A stretch of 64,000 nucleotides of DNA, from contig NZ_JAIQDB010000010.1 in NCBI RefSeq assembly GCF_020037475.1, positions 20,888 through 84,887 of the forward strand, given 5' to 3'. Shown here piece by piece: positions 28,952-38,058 of the stretch (position 1 is its first letter; each line of letters begins with the position of its first letter). This stretch comes from Sutcliffiella deserti (GTDB lineage Bacteria; Bacillota; Bacilli; Bacillales; Bacillaceae_I). The notes beneath the pieces were generated by a model. That model searched no databases, was not told the origin of the DNA, and worked only from the letters and a program-made list of their open reading frames with translations. The position numbers and the translations under genes were made by a program.

Positions 28952-29467
28952 TTACCCTTTAACCTTCCAATCCATAAGAGCCGTCGCACCCTTATATGTA
29001 ACTTTCACATCGTGCTTTGATAAAGTTTCCAAGATATCTCCGTTTGTGATAATCAAGGGCGTTACGATGCTTTGCGCTTTTTCTTTAATCAAATCCACAT
29101 CAAATGATAAAAGCCGTGTTCCTGCCGTTACCTTATCTCCGACTTTCACTAGACCTTCAAAACCTTCCCCTTTCATGCCGACTGTTTCCAAACCTACATG
29201 TATCAAGATCTCGACACCTGTTTCAGATCTGATGCCAATGGCGTGCTTTGTTGGGGAAAATTGAATGATTTCTCCGTTTACAGGAGATACCACTGTTCCT
29301 TCGGTTGGTTCAATCGCGACACCATCTCCCATCATTTTTTCAGAGAAGACAGGATCTGGTACCTCTTCAAGCGAAATTACCTTACCCGAAATTGGAGCCA
29401 CCAATATTTCCTCTGTTTTTACGACTCTTTCTTCCTTTTGACCCAATAGTTTTTTTAAGAATGACAT
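28952..29467 (-). CDS. PTS glucose-type EIIA protein
   Basis: A free-standing 171-residue EIIA-Glc domain, similar to B. subtilis YpqE. It accepts phosphate from HPr on His90 (ILIHVGLETVGM). His75 (KHAIGI) is the second active-site His, giving the same pair as in E. coli Crr. No EIIBC gene is in the window, so it probably serves permeases encoded elsewhere. AAGGAGG precedes the ATG. The sugar kinase gene follows. Confidence 0.94.
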   Translation of the reverse strand: MSFLKKLLGQKEERVVKTEEILVAPISGKVISLEEVPDPVFSEKMMGDGVAIEPTEGTVVSPVNGEIIQFSPTKHAIGIRSETGVEILIHVGLETVGMKGEGFEGLVKVGDKVTAGTRLLSFDVDLIKEKAQSIVTPLIITNGDILETLSKHDVKVTYKGATALMDWKVKG

Positions 29468-29514
29468 GTAATTTTCCTCCTTGCTTGTTGAATTGCATAA
29501 AAGAAGGGTGTGTG

Positions 29515-29596
29515 TTGATTAGCGCTGGTGATTTCCGCAAAAGGTGCCGCGATTGCGAGGCGGCGTTGGAGAGGCACTATTATCACACTGGCTAAA
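29515..29596 (+). repeat. Degenerate GC-rich interspersed repeat (type II) remnant
   Basis: This matches the outer parts of the type II copies (GCTGNTGATTTCCGCAAAAGG at one end and a GTTGGAG segment near the other) with the middle lost. It is followed by a hairpin-forming stretch at about 29607-29649 (AAGACC with GGTCTT outer arms). Confidence 0.55.
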
Positions 29597-29747
29597 AACG
29601 GAAAAGACCCAACACGACCGTTATCCGGTTTCGTATTAGGTCTTGCTGCATTATCAGTCACAATTTTTACGAAAAGAGCCTTAAGAAAAGTTCGCCTACA
29701 TTTCACTACATCTAACATTATGCTACAACATAGCTTATTTATTCTAT

Positions 29748-30641
29748 TTATCTTTGACCAAGATAAGCTGGTATCTTTTTTGCGAGTTTTTCCCAATCTG
29801 GGTATAGATCTGAGCGACGGTCACGCCAGGTGGTGACCGAACCGCTTTGGCGTACTTTTTCGAGCAGTGCGATGTCAAGGTCTCCTGTTACGACCATGTC
29901 TTGATTTAATTCACCCTCCACTACGATACCGCCGGGAGGGAACGGCACATCATTTGGTGAAATGATGGCACCTTGTCCTGTGTTGCCTCGCATAAAGTCG
30001 ACAGTCGGCAGGGATCCAACCGTACCTGTTGTGACAACATATATTTGATTTTCGATCGTTCTGGCATGGCATGTATAGCGAACACGATGAAACCCATGGC
30101 GGTCATCGGTACAGGATGGGCAGAATACTACATCTGCTCCCATGGCTTTTACGAGTCGGACCACCTCAGGGAATTCGATGTCATAACAGGTTAGCATCGC
30201 AATTGTCCCTTTATCGGTCTCAAATACCTGCAGACCTTCGCCAGGTGTGATATTCCACTCTTCTACTTCCGTTGGTGTAAGATGGAGCTTCGTTTGAATG
30301 GAGATTCTTCCATCCGGATAAAAAAGATGGGCAGCATTATAAAGCTTCCCTTCTTTTTCAATTACGTGTGTCCCTCCAATGATATGCAACCCTGAAGACA
30401 TGGCCAAATCACAGAATAATTCATAATAGGACTCTGTATAGGAAGGCAGATCTTGTATCGTTTGCTTTTTTCCCTCTACAGGAAAAGAAAGTAATTGTGT
30501 CGTAAGAAATTCTGGAAATAAAACAAAGTCCGCATCAAACTCAGCGGCGCTTTTGACATAATGGACCACCTGATCTGCGAATTCTTCAAAACTAGAAATG
30601 GTATGCAAATGATATTGCACTGCAGACGCACGAAACTTCAT
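29748..30641 (-). CDS. Carbon-nitrogen hydrolase (nitrilase superfamily)
   Basis: A 297-residue amidase/nitrilase-fold enzyme with the full catalytic triad: Glu44 (LFPEF), Lys118 (TKLHLTP) and Cys152 (LTCYDIEFPE). It hydrolyses C-N bonds of amides or nitriles, and the precise substrate is unknown. It is a single minus-strand gene, and no N-acetyltransferase gene is adjacent, although such pairs are common in this group. Length and motif spacing are normal. Confidence 0.93.
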   Translation of the reverse strand: MKFRASAVQYHLHTISSFEEFADQVVHYVKSAAEFDADFVLFPEFLTTQLLSFPVEGKKQTIQDLPSYTESYYELFCDLAMSSGLHIIGGTHVIEKEGKLYNAAHLFYPDGRISIQTKLHLTPTEVEEWNITPGEGLQVFETDKGTIAMLTCYDIEFPEVVRLVKAMGADVVFCPSCTDDRHGFHRVRYTCHARTIENQIYVVTTGTVGSLPTVDFMRGNTGQGAIISPNDVPFPPGGIVVEGELNQDMVVTGDLDIALLEKVRQSGSVTTWRDRRSDLYPDWEKLAKKIPAYLGQR

Positions 30642-30779
30642 CGGAAGAACCCCCTATCTACCGTTCATAAACAACTAGACCATTATAAAACAAACATATC
30701 CGCTCTTCAATGATTGTTTCTTGGAAACCTGTTTATGGACTAGCGTCGGGTAGTTTCATCTTCAAATTTTTCTTCACTT

Positions 30780-30835
30780 AAGGGCTGTTTTCGCAAAATT
30801 TATTGCCTTTACATAAGTTGTGATAACCCTTTGAC
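30780..30835 (+). repeat. Dispersed short repeat with GCTGTTTTCGCAAAAT core
   Basis: This copy runs GGCTGTTTTCGCAAAATTTA, then TTGCCTTTACATAAG. Related copies occur near 36.8, 39.5, 45.15, 49.08 and 49.18 kb, in both orientations. It is too short to code. Confidence 0.55.
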
Positions 30836-30850
30836 TACAAAATCACTACC

Positions 30851-31714
30851 CTACTTTAGAACTTCTAACACAGCTTTTGCTACACCACTGTTAATATTTG
30901 TGTCTGTTTCCATATGTGCCTTTGCTTTTACTCCATCAGGAGCATTGCCCATTGCAACACCGCGTCCGACCCGTTCTAACATAGAGACATCATTATAATT
31001 ATCTCCAATTGCCATTGTATCCTCCATGGATATGCCAAGTTCCTTTGTAAACACCGTTAGTGCCAATCCTTTTTGAGCTTCAATACTAGTGATTTCCAAG
31101 TTATCTTTACCAGAGGAGCTTATTGCTACTTTGCCTGTTTCTAATAATTCCGCCTTTGCTGCCTGCAACTTTTCCTTGTCTAAAGAGAACGCCAAAAGCT
31201 TATAAACGACAGTTTCCTCATCTTCTAATATAGGGTCAAAGCTATCCACCAGCTTGACGCGACCTTCTTCCATTCTTTCCTTGGCCGCTTTTAGTACAAG
31301 GTCATAGTCGTTTTTTTGCTCCTCATTTACTGACATGAATATGTCCATAATGGTTGCAATTGCTTTGTCATAGTCTTTTGAAAAGGTACCTTTTTGCGTA
31401 TATAACTCAAAATATACTTCGTTTTTATCTAACACTTCCGCTAATTCGATGACTTGTCTGTTTCCTAATGGATTGGTAGCTACTACCTCTCCATCAACGG
31501 AACGAACCTCTGCTCCATTGACACAGATAATCGGGCTATAGATCCCCGCTTCCGCCAGCACATCCTTAGCTTCTGCATAGGATCTTCCAGTAGCAATAAC
31601 AACCTCCACGCCACTCTTTTGAGCTACTCTAATCGCATCTGCATTTTCTTTACTTACTACATGGTTATTATTTAATAATGTTCCATCCATATCTATTGCA
31701 ATACATTTAACCAA
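30851..31714 (-). CDS. Cof-type HAD-IIB phosphatase
   Basis: A 287-residue haloacid dehalogenase-like sugar/cofactor phosphatase. Asp8 and Asp10 (AIDMDGTLL) are the nucleophile and acid/base. VVIATGRS is motif II, and GDNYNDVSMLERVG with GVAMGNAP closes the metal site. It is similar to B. subtilis YxeH/YwtE-type proteins, which dephosphorylate sugar phosphates or FMN precursors. The substrate cannot be fixed from sequence. Confidence 0.92.
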   Translation of the reverse strand: MVKCIAIDMDGTLLNNNHVVSKENADAIRVAQKSGVEVVIATGRSYAEAKDVLAEAGIYSPIICVNGAEVRSVDGEVVATNPLGNRQVIELAEVLDKNEVYFELYTQKGTFSKDYDKAIATIMDIFMSVNEEQKNDYDLVLKAAKERMEEGRVKLVDSFDPILEDEETVVYKLLAFSLDKEKLQAAKAELLETGKVAISSSGKDNLEITSIEAQKGLALTVFTKELGISMEDTMAIGDNYNDVSMLERVGRGVAMGNAPDGVKAKAHMETDTNINSGVAKAVLEVLK

Positions 31715-31904
31715 TCAATTCACCTTCTTATGAAAATATAGCTTACTTTACCCTATCCTAGATAATCTTTCATCACTTTTCAAATATTATACCGCAGTAA
31801 CTTTTTTACTTAATTTTTAGAAAAGTACAAAATACATCTGTTTATAGGATAGAATCTCCTTTATAATAGGGATAAGATTATTGGCTTAGGTGAGGTAGAG
31901 TGCA

Positions 31905-32936
31905 ATGAGGATTTCCTCCAAACATATCGGCAAAATATTAATAGACGACATTTATTCTGTTATAGGGAATCTTTTGTTAAGAAAAGGCACCATCTTAACG
32001 AAAAAGCATATAGAGAGTCTTCAAAACCATGAATATTATTTTGAGCCATCCTCTTTAATTGAGCAGCCGAATCATCTTTCAAAAGATTATTTCCAGCATG
32101 TTAAGGGGATCTATCAGGAGAGCGTTTCTGCCTTTCAAACTATCTTTGAAAAGCTAGAAACACAAAAGATGCCACCTTTGGAAGAGTTGCATCAAATGTT
32201 AACGCCATTAGTGGATAAGCTTGTGGATGATCCCGTTTTTATCCGCTATATCGAACAGGTGAAAAGCTACGATAATTATACATATTCTCATAGCTTAAAT
32301 GTCGGGATTTACTCCTCTCTCATTGGAAAAATTCTAGGGCTTGAAAGAGAAAAGATAAAGCTCCTTGGACAAATGGGATTATTTCATGATGTAGGAAAGC
32401 TTTTAATTGATAAGAATATTTTACAAAAACCAGGCCGCTTAACAGAAAGTGAGTGGAACGAAATTCAAAAGCACACCACCTTTGGGTATGAGCTGCTGCG
32501 GAGAAACAAGGAAATTGATCCACACATTCTACAAGGTGCATTATTGCACCATGAGCGCTTAGATGGAAGCGGTTACCCGACGAGGCTGAAGCATGAGAAA
32601 ATACCATATTTTGTTCAAATACTTTCAGTAGCGGATATGTACGATGCCCTATCTTCCGAGAGAAGCTACCGCCCAAAACAAAACCTTTTTGTCACAACCA
32701 AAATTTTGGTTCAAGAGGCGAGCTTTAATAGGCTGAACCCTGCGATTGTCTATCCTTTTATAAATTATATACTTTCTAATCATATTCGAGATGAAGTGGT
32801 GTTAAACAACGGCAAGAACGCCGAAATCATCTTTATTCATGCAGACGAACCACATTTGCCGATCATAAAAATTGACGATCATTTTATTGACCTTCGAAAG
32901 CACAAAGACATTGAGATACTGGATTTTGCTAATTAA
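31905..32936 (+). CDS. HD-GYP domain protein, probable cyclic-di-nucleotide phosphodiesterase
   Basis: A 343-residue cytoplasmic protein. The N-terminal ~110 residues are of the type seen before HD-GYP domains in Bacilli. The HD-GYP domain has His129, the HD pair at 161-162 (FHDVGK), His190 and the hallmark HHERLDGSGYP at 215-225, all intact. Such enzymes hydrolyse c-di-GMP. No membrane helix is seen. It is monocistronic. The terminator begins inside the last codons of the gene. Confidence 0.92.
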   Translation: MRISSKHIGKILIDDIYSVIGNLLLRKGTILTKKHIESLQNHEYYFEPSSLIEQPNHLSKDYFQHVKGIYQESVSAFQTIFEKLETQKMPPLEELHQMLTPLVDKLVDDPVFIRYIEQVKSYDNYTYSHSLNVGIYSSLIGKILGLEREKIKLLGQMGLFHDVGKLLIDKNILQKPGRLTESEWNEIQKHTTFGYELLRRNKEIDPHILQGALLHHERLDGSGYPTRLKHEKIPYFVQILSVADMYDALSSERSYRPKQNLFVTTKILVQEASFNRLNPAIVYPFINYILSNHIRDEVVLNNGKNAEIIFIHADEPHLPIIKIDDHFIDLRKHKDIEILDFAN

Positions 32937-32957
32937 AGCAAATCCAGTATTTTTTTG
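32916..32957 (+). terminator. Terminator overlapping the end of the HD-GYP gene
   Basis: ATACTGGATTTTGCT, within the coding end, pairs with AGCAAATCCAGTAT and is followed by eight Ts. Confidence 0.92.
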
Positions 32958-33144
32958 TTTACTTAAAGGTGGCGCATCGCATGAAGGAATAAATTAACCA
33001 AGTAATTTCTATGTTTGTTCATGCTGAATAAAGGGAAGGTATAGGAGGGGAACTTATTTTACCCAATAACTACCTTTGAAAAAAGGAAAGATTGTATTAA
33101 AATAATACACGTTGTATATTTACGCATAAGGAGAATCACTTACT

Positions 33145-34500
33145 ATGAAAACGACATCACAATCTTTTCAGACATCCAATGTCCTGAAATTTATCATTCC
33201 ATCCTTTATCGGGATTTTATTATTCATGTTTCCCATCTCTTATAAGGATGAATTAACCATTCCCATTGCAATTTTATCTGGTCTACTACAGGACTTCCTT
33301 GGCGGGACCATACCTTCCATTATGACTGGTATCATTACCATTACAGCCATTGGAACCTTACTAACAAAGCTTGCAAAGCCAGGCTTCATCAAGAACAACG
33401 GATTCTTGAACTCACTGTTGAACGTTTCCCTTTTTTGGACTGTGACCCGTGTCGTTGCCATGATTTTTGCAATTATGACATTATATAATTTGGGTCCTGA
33501 GCTGGTATGGAGTGATGCAACTGGGGGATTACTTCTCTATGAACTATTACCTATCCTTCTCACCGTGTTCCTTTTTGCAGGTTTATTCTTGCCGCTTCTA
33601 TTGAACTTTGGATTGCTGGAGTTTTTCGGCGCCCTCTTAACGAAAATAATGCGGCCCCTATTCACTTTGCCTGGACGTTCCTCCATAGATTCTCTTGCTT
33701 CTTGGCTTGGAGATGGAACTATTGGGGTTTTATTGACTAGTAAACAGTATGAAGAGGGCTATTACACCAAACGTGAGGCTGCAGTTATCGGTACAACCTT
33801 TTCCGTTGTGTCGATCACCTTCAGCTTGATTGTTATTTCCCAGGTTGGCTTAGGCGATATGTTCATTCCATTCTATATTACCGTAGGAATAGCTGGGCTC
33901 ATCGCGGCCCTTATTATGCCGCGTATTCCGCCATTATCGAGGAAGCCTGATACGTATTATAATGGCGATGAAAAGGAGAATAAGGACCTTATTCCAGAAG
34001 GATACAGTCCTTTTGGATATGGGTATAAAAAAGCGGTCGAAAAAGCGGCTAAAAATAATAGTGTTTCCAAGTTCTTCATGGACGGCGGTAAAAATGTACT
34101 GGACATGTGGATGGGAGTTGCCCCCATCGTTATGGCATTTGGTACCATAGCGCTTATCCTCGCTGAAGCGACTCCGATATTCGCCTGGCTTGGATTGCCT
34201 TTCATTCCGCTGTTAGAGTTTCTGCAGATTCCTTATGCAAAAGAAGCATCCGAAACCTTAATGGTCGGATTTGCTGATATGTTTCTTCCTTCTGTGCTAG
34301 GGGCAGAAATTGAAAGTGAACTGACACGATTTGTGGTGGCGACAGTTTCTGTAACACAGCTTATCTACTTATCAGAAGTCGGCGGGGTGTTGCTTGGATC
34401 AAAAGTACCAGTATCCTTTAAGGATCTGTTTATCATTTTCATTCTACGTACACTTATCACCTTACCGGTTATTGCGATGATGGGACATATCTTTTTCTAA
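33145..34500 (+). CDS. YjiH family transporter (nucleoside-recognition/gate domain)
   Basis: A 451-residue membrane protein with about ten helices and two gate-like halves. GRSSIDSLASWLGDGTIGVLL in the first half and a homologous MVGFADMFLPSVLGAEIESEL in the second are typical of YjiH. The physiological substrate is unknown. It is a single gene with AAGGAGA before the ATG and a strong terminator after it. Confidence 0.88.
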   Translation: MKTTSQSFQTSNVLKFIIPSFIGILLFMFPISYKDELTIPIAILSGLLQDFLGGTIPSIMTGIITITAIGTLLTKLAKPGFIKNNGFLNSLLNVSLFWTVTRVVAMIFAIMTLYNLGPELVWSDATGGLLLYELLPILLTVFLFAGLFLPLLLNFGLLEFFGALLTKIMRPLFTLPGRSSIDSLASWLGDGTIGVLLTSKQYEEGYYTKREAAVIGTTFSVVSITFSLIVISQVGLGDMFIPFYITVGIAGLIAALIMPRIPPLSRKPDTYYNGDEKENKDLIPEGYSPFGYGYKKAVEKAAKNNSVSKFFMDGGKNVLDMWMGVAPIVMAFGTIALILAEATPIFAWLGLPFIPLLEFLQIPYAKEASETLMVGFADMFLPSVLGAEIESELTRFVVATVSVTQLIYLSEVGGVLLGSKVPVSFKDLFIIFILRTLITLPVIAMMGHIFF

Positions 34501-34517
34501 GACCTTTTCGCATTATC

Positions 34518-34557
34518 AAAAGGTGCCAGCCCCCTAAGTGGGGCTGGCACCTTTTTT
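34518..34557 (+). terminator. Terminator of the YjiH-family gene
   Basis: AAAAGGTGCCAGCCCC pairs perfectly with GGGGCTGGCACCTTTT around a 5-nt loop. It probably works on both strands. Confidence 0.95.
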
Positions 34558-34599
34558 ACTTATGGATAAAACCAGCAACAATCCCTTACGAAAACTGCC

Positions 34600-35532
34600 T
34601 TATTTATTCAGCTCTTCCCCTAATAGCTTTGCCAATTCCAGCATTCCGAATTTGCCTGCGGCTCTTTCTGCATCGGCATTGTAGTTGGTGTTGGTATTTA
34701 CATCGTAGGTGAAGATCCTCCCATTGGCATTGCGGATAAATTCAATTCCTGCTACTTGGATATTGTTTTCTTGAAGAAAGCTCTCGTATTTCTCCACAAT
34801 TGGGTCTTCGAAGTTTTGGATAATCCGAAACTTCGGCTTCTCCTCCACTTCTTCTCCAACAGGGCAGAAAAGGTCTCCAATTTGGCAAGCGTCTGCGGGG
34901 CAAAGCTCAAATCCTTCTGAAGTATCAACTTGAACTGCATAGAGGAACTTCCCGCCGACAAATTCACATCTTGTAATGTAGGATTGAGGTGATTCAATAT
35001 AATCCTGTATAAGTGTGATCCCGTCCACTGGCTCCTCAAATGATGGTCCATATAAATATTCCTCTAGGCTTGCGGTTGAATGGAAAAGCTGAACCCCGAG
35101 GCCTTTTCCGGCACGGTTATGTTTGGTAATAAAGGAGTTGGATCCAAGTCTTTTGGCCGCCTCGATTATATTGGCCTTTCCAACAGCCGCAATCGTTTTT
35201 GGCGTTTGAATTCCCTGCTTCTCCAAGGCGGTATACTGATTAACCTTACTAAGCTCCAGCTGTAACGCTCGGCTGCCATTCAGTACTTTCCGGCCGTGGT
35301 GCTCAAGCCAGGAGAGCACTGCACCTGTTAGCTCAGGGGCATAGCGATGGTCTCTTGTATGGGATGATGCACTCATCCGATTATAGAATACTCCTTCTGG
35401 AGGTGTTTCAGTCAATGGAACGAGGCCTTCATCTAGGTGCCATTCCTCAAAAGGTAAATCTAATTCTGTTAATCTATTGGTTAAATGTGTTGTCCATTCT
35501 TGATTTTCATGGATAATATATATTTTTTTCAT
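34600..35532 (-). CDS. RimK-like ATP-grasp ligase under SAM-riboswitch operon control
   Basis: A 310-residue ATP-grasp protein: an N-terminal pre-ATP-grasp domain, then SFITKHNRAGKGLGVQLF (central loop) and ITLIQDYIESP. The metal-binding GIEFIRNANGRIFTYDVNTNTNYN follows at the C-terminus. Enzymes of this fold ligate a carboxylate to an amine or thiol using ATP. The substrate is unknown. It lies 75 bp downstream of the flavin monooxygenase with its own GGAGG site. Cotranscription behind a SAM riboswitch ties it to sulfur or methionine metabolism. Confidence 0.85.
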   Translation of the reverse strand: MKKIYIIHENQEWTTHLTNRLTELDLPFEEWHLDEGLVPLTETPPEGVFYNRMSASSHTRDHRYAPELTGAVLSWLEHHGRKVLNGSRALQLELSKVNQYTALEKQGIQTPKTIAAVGKANIIEAAKRLGSNSFITKHNRAGKGLGVQLFHSTASLEEYLYGPSFEEPVDGITLIQDYIESPQSYITRCEFVGGKFLYAVQVDTSEGFELCPADACQIGDLFCPVGEEVEEKPKFRIIQNFEDPIVEKYESFLQENNIQVAGIEFIRNANGRIFTYDVNTNTNYNADAERAAGKFGMLELAKLLGEELNK

Positions 35533-35607
35533 TTAACTGATCCTCCAATGTTTGCATGTTTAGTAGTACAGCTTATGCTTGTATTATGGCGTTGGTATGG
35601 GTGGGGC

Positions 35608-36639
35608 TTATCTTTTATTCACAAGTGGCATCACTTGATTCGCAAAGCGCTCCATCTCTTCTAGCTGTGGAGAGAACTGAAGCAGCAGCAAGTCAATCCC
35701 AGCGTTCTCGTACTCTATTATTTTTGCTGCTATCTGTTCAGGTGTACCAATCAGATTTGGTCGTAGACCTCTATTGGAAACCGAGTAATCTTGAAGCTGA
35801 ATTTGCTGCTCAAGCTGGGATTTGCTTGTAAAATCCTTAAACCCAGCATAGGCACTTGATTCTTTTACCTCTGTTATTCTAGCAAGCTCTTCTTGAACTT
35901 CCTCTTCCGTATCCCGGCAGATGATATAGGCTGCCATCCCAAAGGATTGAAATGGGCTCAGACCTGTTTGTGCTCTTCTTTGTTTCATATCCGCAACTTT
36001 ACTAGCAATCTCCTCAACTGTGCCACCGTGCATCACATAGGCATCACAATACGAGGAGATAACTTCCTTGCCTTTAGGACTTTCCCCACCTGCATAAAGA
36101 ATTGGATTCGGACGCTGTACCGGTTTTGGAAAAAGCTTCGTATCCTTCAATTGATAATACTTACCGTCATAGCTAAAAGAATCCTCTGTCCATAAGCCCT
36201 TTAACACATCAATAAATTCTTTTGTACGATCATACCGCTCATCATGCTCCGTGAAAATCCCGCCGTATTGCCTTGCTTCTTCCTCCCACCAGGCTGACAC
36301 GACATTCAAGGTGAAGCGTCCATTGCTGATATGATCAATGTTAGCTGTTTGTTTAGCCGCTATGGCAGGGTTATGAAAACCAGGGCGTATCGCCGTCATA
36401 ATTTCTATTTCCTCTGTTACAGCAGCCAATGCTGCAGCAGTTGACCATGCATCAAGACTATCCTCTTCGGGACCTTTTATATCATTCAAAAAAAGCTCTG
36501 CTATTAATGTCGTGTCATAACCTAACCTTTCTGCCTGCTGCGTTACTTTTTTCGCATATTCAAATGTTGACGGCATCTGTTCATCCTCAACATTTCTCAA
36601 CCAACCACCAAAGATAGGCAACCAAAAACCAAATTTCAT
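35608..36639 (-). CDS. LLM-class FMN-dependent monooxygenase, sulfonate/sulfone type
   Basis: A 343-residue luciferase-like TIM-barrel flavoenzyme of the SsuD/alkanesulfonate monooxygenase group. Motifs seen are FGFWLPIFGGWLRNVEDE at the N-terminus, FHNPAIAAKQTANIDHISNGR, and SAWWEEEARQYGG. A reduced-flavin supply would be needed. An NfrA-type reductase exists 12 kb away but is not in the operon. The start at 36639 was chosen over an ATG 11 codons upstream because AAGGGAAG lies about 9 bp before it. A SAM riboswitch upstream indicates induction when methionine/SAM is low. The sulfur substrate is inferred. Confidence 0.88.
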   Translation of the reverse strand: MKFGFWLPIFGGWLRNVEDEQMPSTFEYAKKVTQQAERLGYDTTLIAELFLNDIKGPEEDSLDAWSTAAALAAVTEEIEIMTAIRPGFHNPAIAAKQTANIDHISNGRFTLNVVSAWWEEEARQYGGIFTEHDERYDRTKEFIDVLKGLWTEDSFSYDGKYYQLKDTKLFPKPVQRPNPILYAGGESPKGKEVISSYCDAYVMHGGTVEEIASKVADMKQRRAQTGLSPFQSFGMAAYIICRDTEEEVQEELARITEVKESSAYAGFKDFTSKSQLEQQIQLQDYSVSNRGLRPNLIGTPEQIAAKIIEYENAGIDLLLLQFSPQLEEMERFANQVMPLVNKR

Positions 36640-36689
36640 TTTCCATCTTCCCTTCTTTCGTTGTGCTTTCAAATAATTTTAAGGCTCTC

Positions 36690-36775
36690 TTTTTAGGCTG
36701 TGTTTAGCAACGCTGTTGATCTTCGCAGATGCTCGCTTCCCGCCAGGCTGTGCTGGAGAAGTTCCTTTTAGGCCC
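36690..36775 (-). repeat. Degenerate GC-rich repeat between riboswitch and gene
   Basis: Remnants of the type II element are recognisable (GTTGATCTTCGCAGATGCTC, with a CTGTGCTGGAG segment), heavily diverged. It occupies the leader between the riboswitch terminator and the monooxygenase start. Confidence 0.5.
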
Positions 36776-36818
36776 AGGTTGTAAAAAAAGAAGCAGCATT
36801 CTATACGAAAACAGCCTA

Positions 36819-36970
36819 TAAAAAAAACCTCCTCGATAAGAAGAAGTTGGATTGATAACCGCCATCTACTTATCTGCCAAGAACAAATTTGTCTTGCTGG
36901 AATTAGCACCTACACCTAATGTGCGGTTGCCGGGTTTCATCGGGCCAGTCCCTCTACCTCTCTGGATAAG
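36819..36970 (-). ncRNA. SAM-I (S-box) riboswitch with terminator
   Basis: The minus-strand leader has the S-box core in order: CTTATCCAGAGAGGTAGAGG (P1 5' side and kink-turn), GACTGGCCCGATGAAACCC, GGCAACC, then AGGTGCTAATTCCAGCAAG, and GCAGATAAG closing P1. The aptamer spans 36970-36869. A 9-bp terminator stem (AACTTCTTC with GAGGAGGTT) and a run of Ts follow at 36848-36819. High SAM should end transcription before the monooxygenase and ATP-grasp genes. The match to the family consensus is strong. Confidence 0.96.
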
Positions 36971-37138
36971 AAAATTTCTATTAAATTATACAAATCCTAT
37001 CATATAACTTGGATTTAAACAAGTCTTTCGCATTACTAAATTTATTATTTTCTGAGAGTTTTACTGAGCGCTAGCGGGGGTGACGGGAGGAGTGTTTTTC
37101 TTCTCTTTTGAGCTAGAGACACCAACTCTATTCCTACC

Positions 37139-37370
37139 ATGTACTCTTATTTCGCTCTTTCTGATACATCATTATTCGTGAGACTTGGTTTTTATGTACT
37201 TACTTTGCTCTGGTTGATACATCATCCTTCCTCTCTCTTGCTTTTCATGTACTTACTTTGCCCTTTTACATACATCATCCGGACTCTCCCGCGCTTTTCA
37301 TGTACTTACTTTGCTCTAATTGAAACATTACTCGACTCTTTCTGATCCATTTTCATGTAAATTCTACTCC
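37139..37370 (-). repeat. Diverged tandem repeat with 53-55-bp period
   Basis: ATGTACTTACTTTG-type blocks start at 37194, 37247 and 37300 (53 bp apart), with weaker flanking units at 37139 and 37355. On the minus strand each unit reads GTAAGTACATGA, an AG-rich segment, GATGATGTATC and AGAGCAAA. These align in order with the unit of the large 47.2-kb array. About five units are visible. Confidence 0.8.
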
Positions 37371-37545
37371 TCCGTAAAACATAATTGCTTGAGGTACCAG
37401 AAAGCATTCGATTTGCTATGTATACCCCAGAGAAATATGTAGTCTGCCCAATATTGGCCCCTAAAACTAAATTTCTGCATCAAAAAAAAGCCACCGACCA
37501 ATAACTGGCCAACGACTCTCTTTTCTTACCAATGTTTACAACCGT

Positions 37546-38058
37546 TTACTGTACATCTTTCTCGAAGTTAGGAGCATGTAATCCTGCCTTTTCAAAGGTA
37601 GCTCCAATTTGCTCATGAAATGCAGCAAAAGTTTCATCCTTTGCTGTTAGATCGGCATCTGGTTGTAAGGTTGCTGCACGCTCTTCAAAATAGAGGGCCA
37701 ATAACTCTACAGATTCCTTCATATCCTCTTGGAGTTCTTCCTCTAACTCAGATGGAATTTCGATGCCACGAAGCTCATTGGAAATTTTATTACTTGCCTC
37801 TACAGCTTCCACCTGTAATTCCTCGTCACCTGTTGATTCATAGCTTGTAACAGGCGCTAAGTCTTTACGAATGGTGGTGATCATATCCATTTGCATGCCA
37901 ACCAATGCGGATACATTTTGTTGATTTTGAGTATCTTCATTCGTTTCATTAGAAGTATCTGCCTCTGTTTCATTTGAATTGTTGTTTTCTGCAGCACAGC
38001 CTGCTAATACTCCAATACTTAAGGCTAATGCTAAAACTAAGCTTGTCCATTTTTTCAT
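37546..38058 (-). CDS. Hypothetical lipoprotein
   Basis: A 170-residue exported protein with a lipoprotein signal: Lys-rich start, hydrophobic core and the lipobox LAGC (lipidated Cys21). An Asn/Glu/Thr-rich linker of about 25 residues follows, then a predominantly helical acidic domain. I do not recognise the family. It is monocistronic on the minus strand, with AAGGAG upstream. It would be anchored to the outer face of the membrane. Confidence 0.85.
   Translation of the reverse strand: MKKWTSLVLALALSIGVLAGCAAENNNSNETEADTSNETNEDTQNQQNVSALVGMQMDMITTIRKDLAPVTSYESTGDEELQVEAVEASNKISNELRGIEIPSELEEELQEDMKESVELLALYFEERAATLQPDADLTAKDETFAAFHEQIGATFEKAGLHAPNFEKDVQ

Noticed and set aside
29455..29836. 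Overlapping ORFs of about 100 residues on both strands
   Set aside because: They include repeat debris and run into the flanking genes. There is no start signal.
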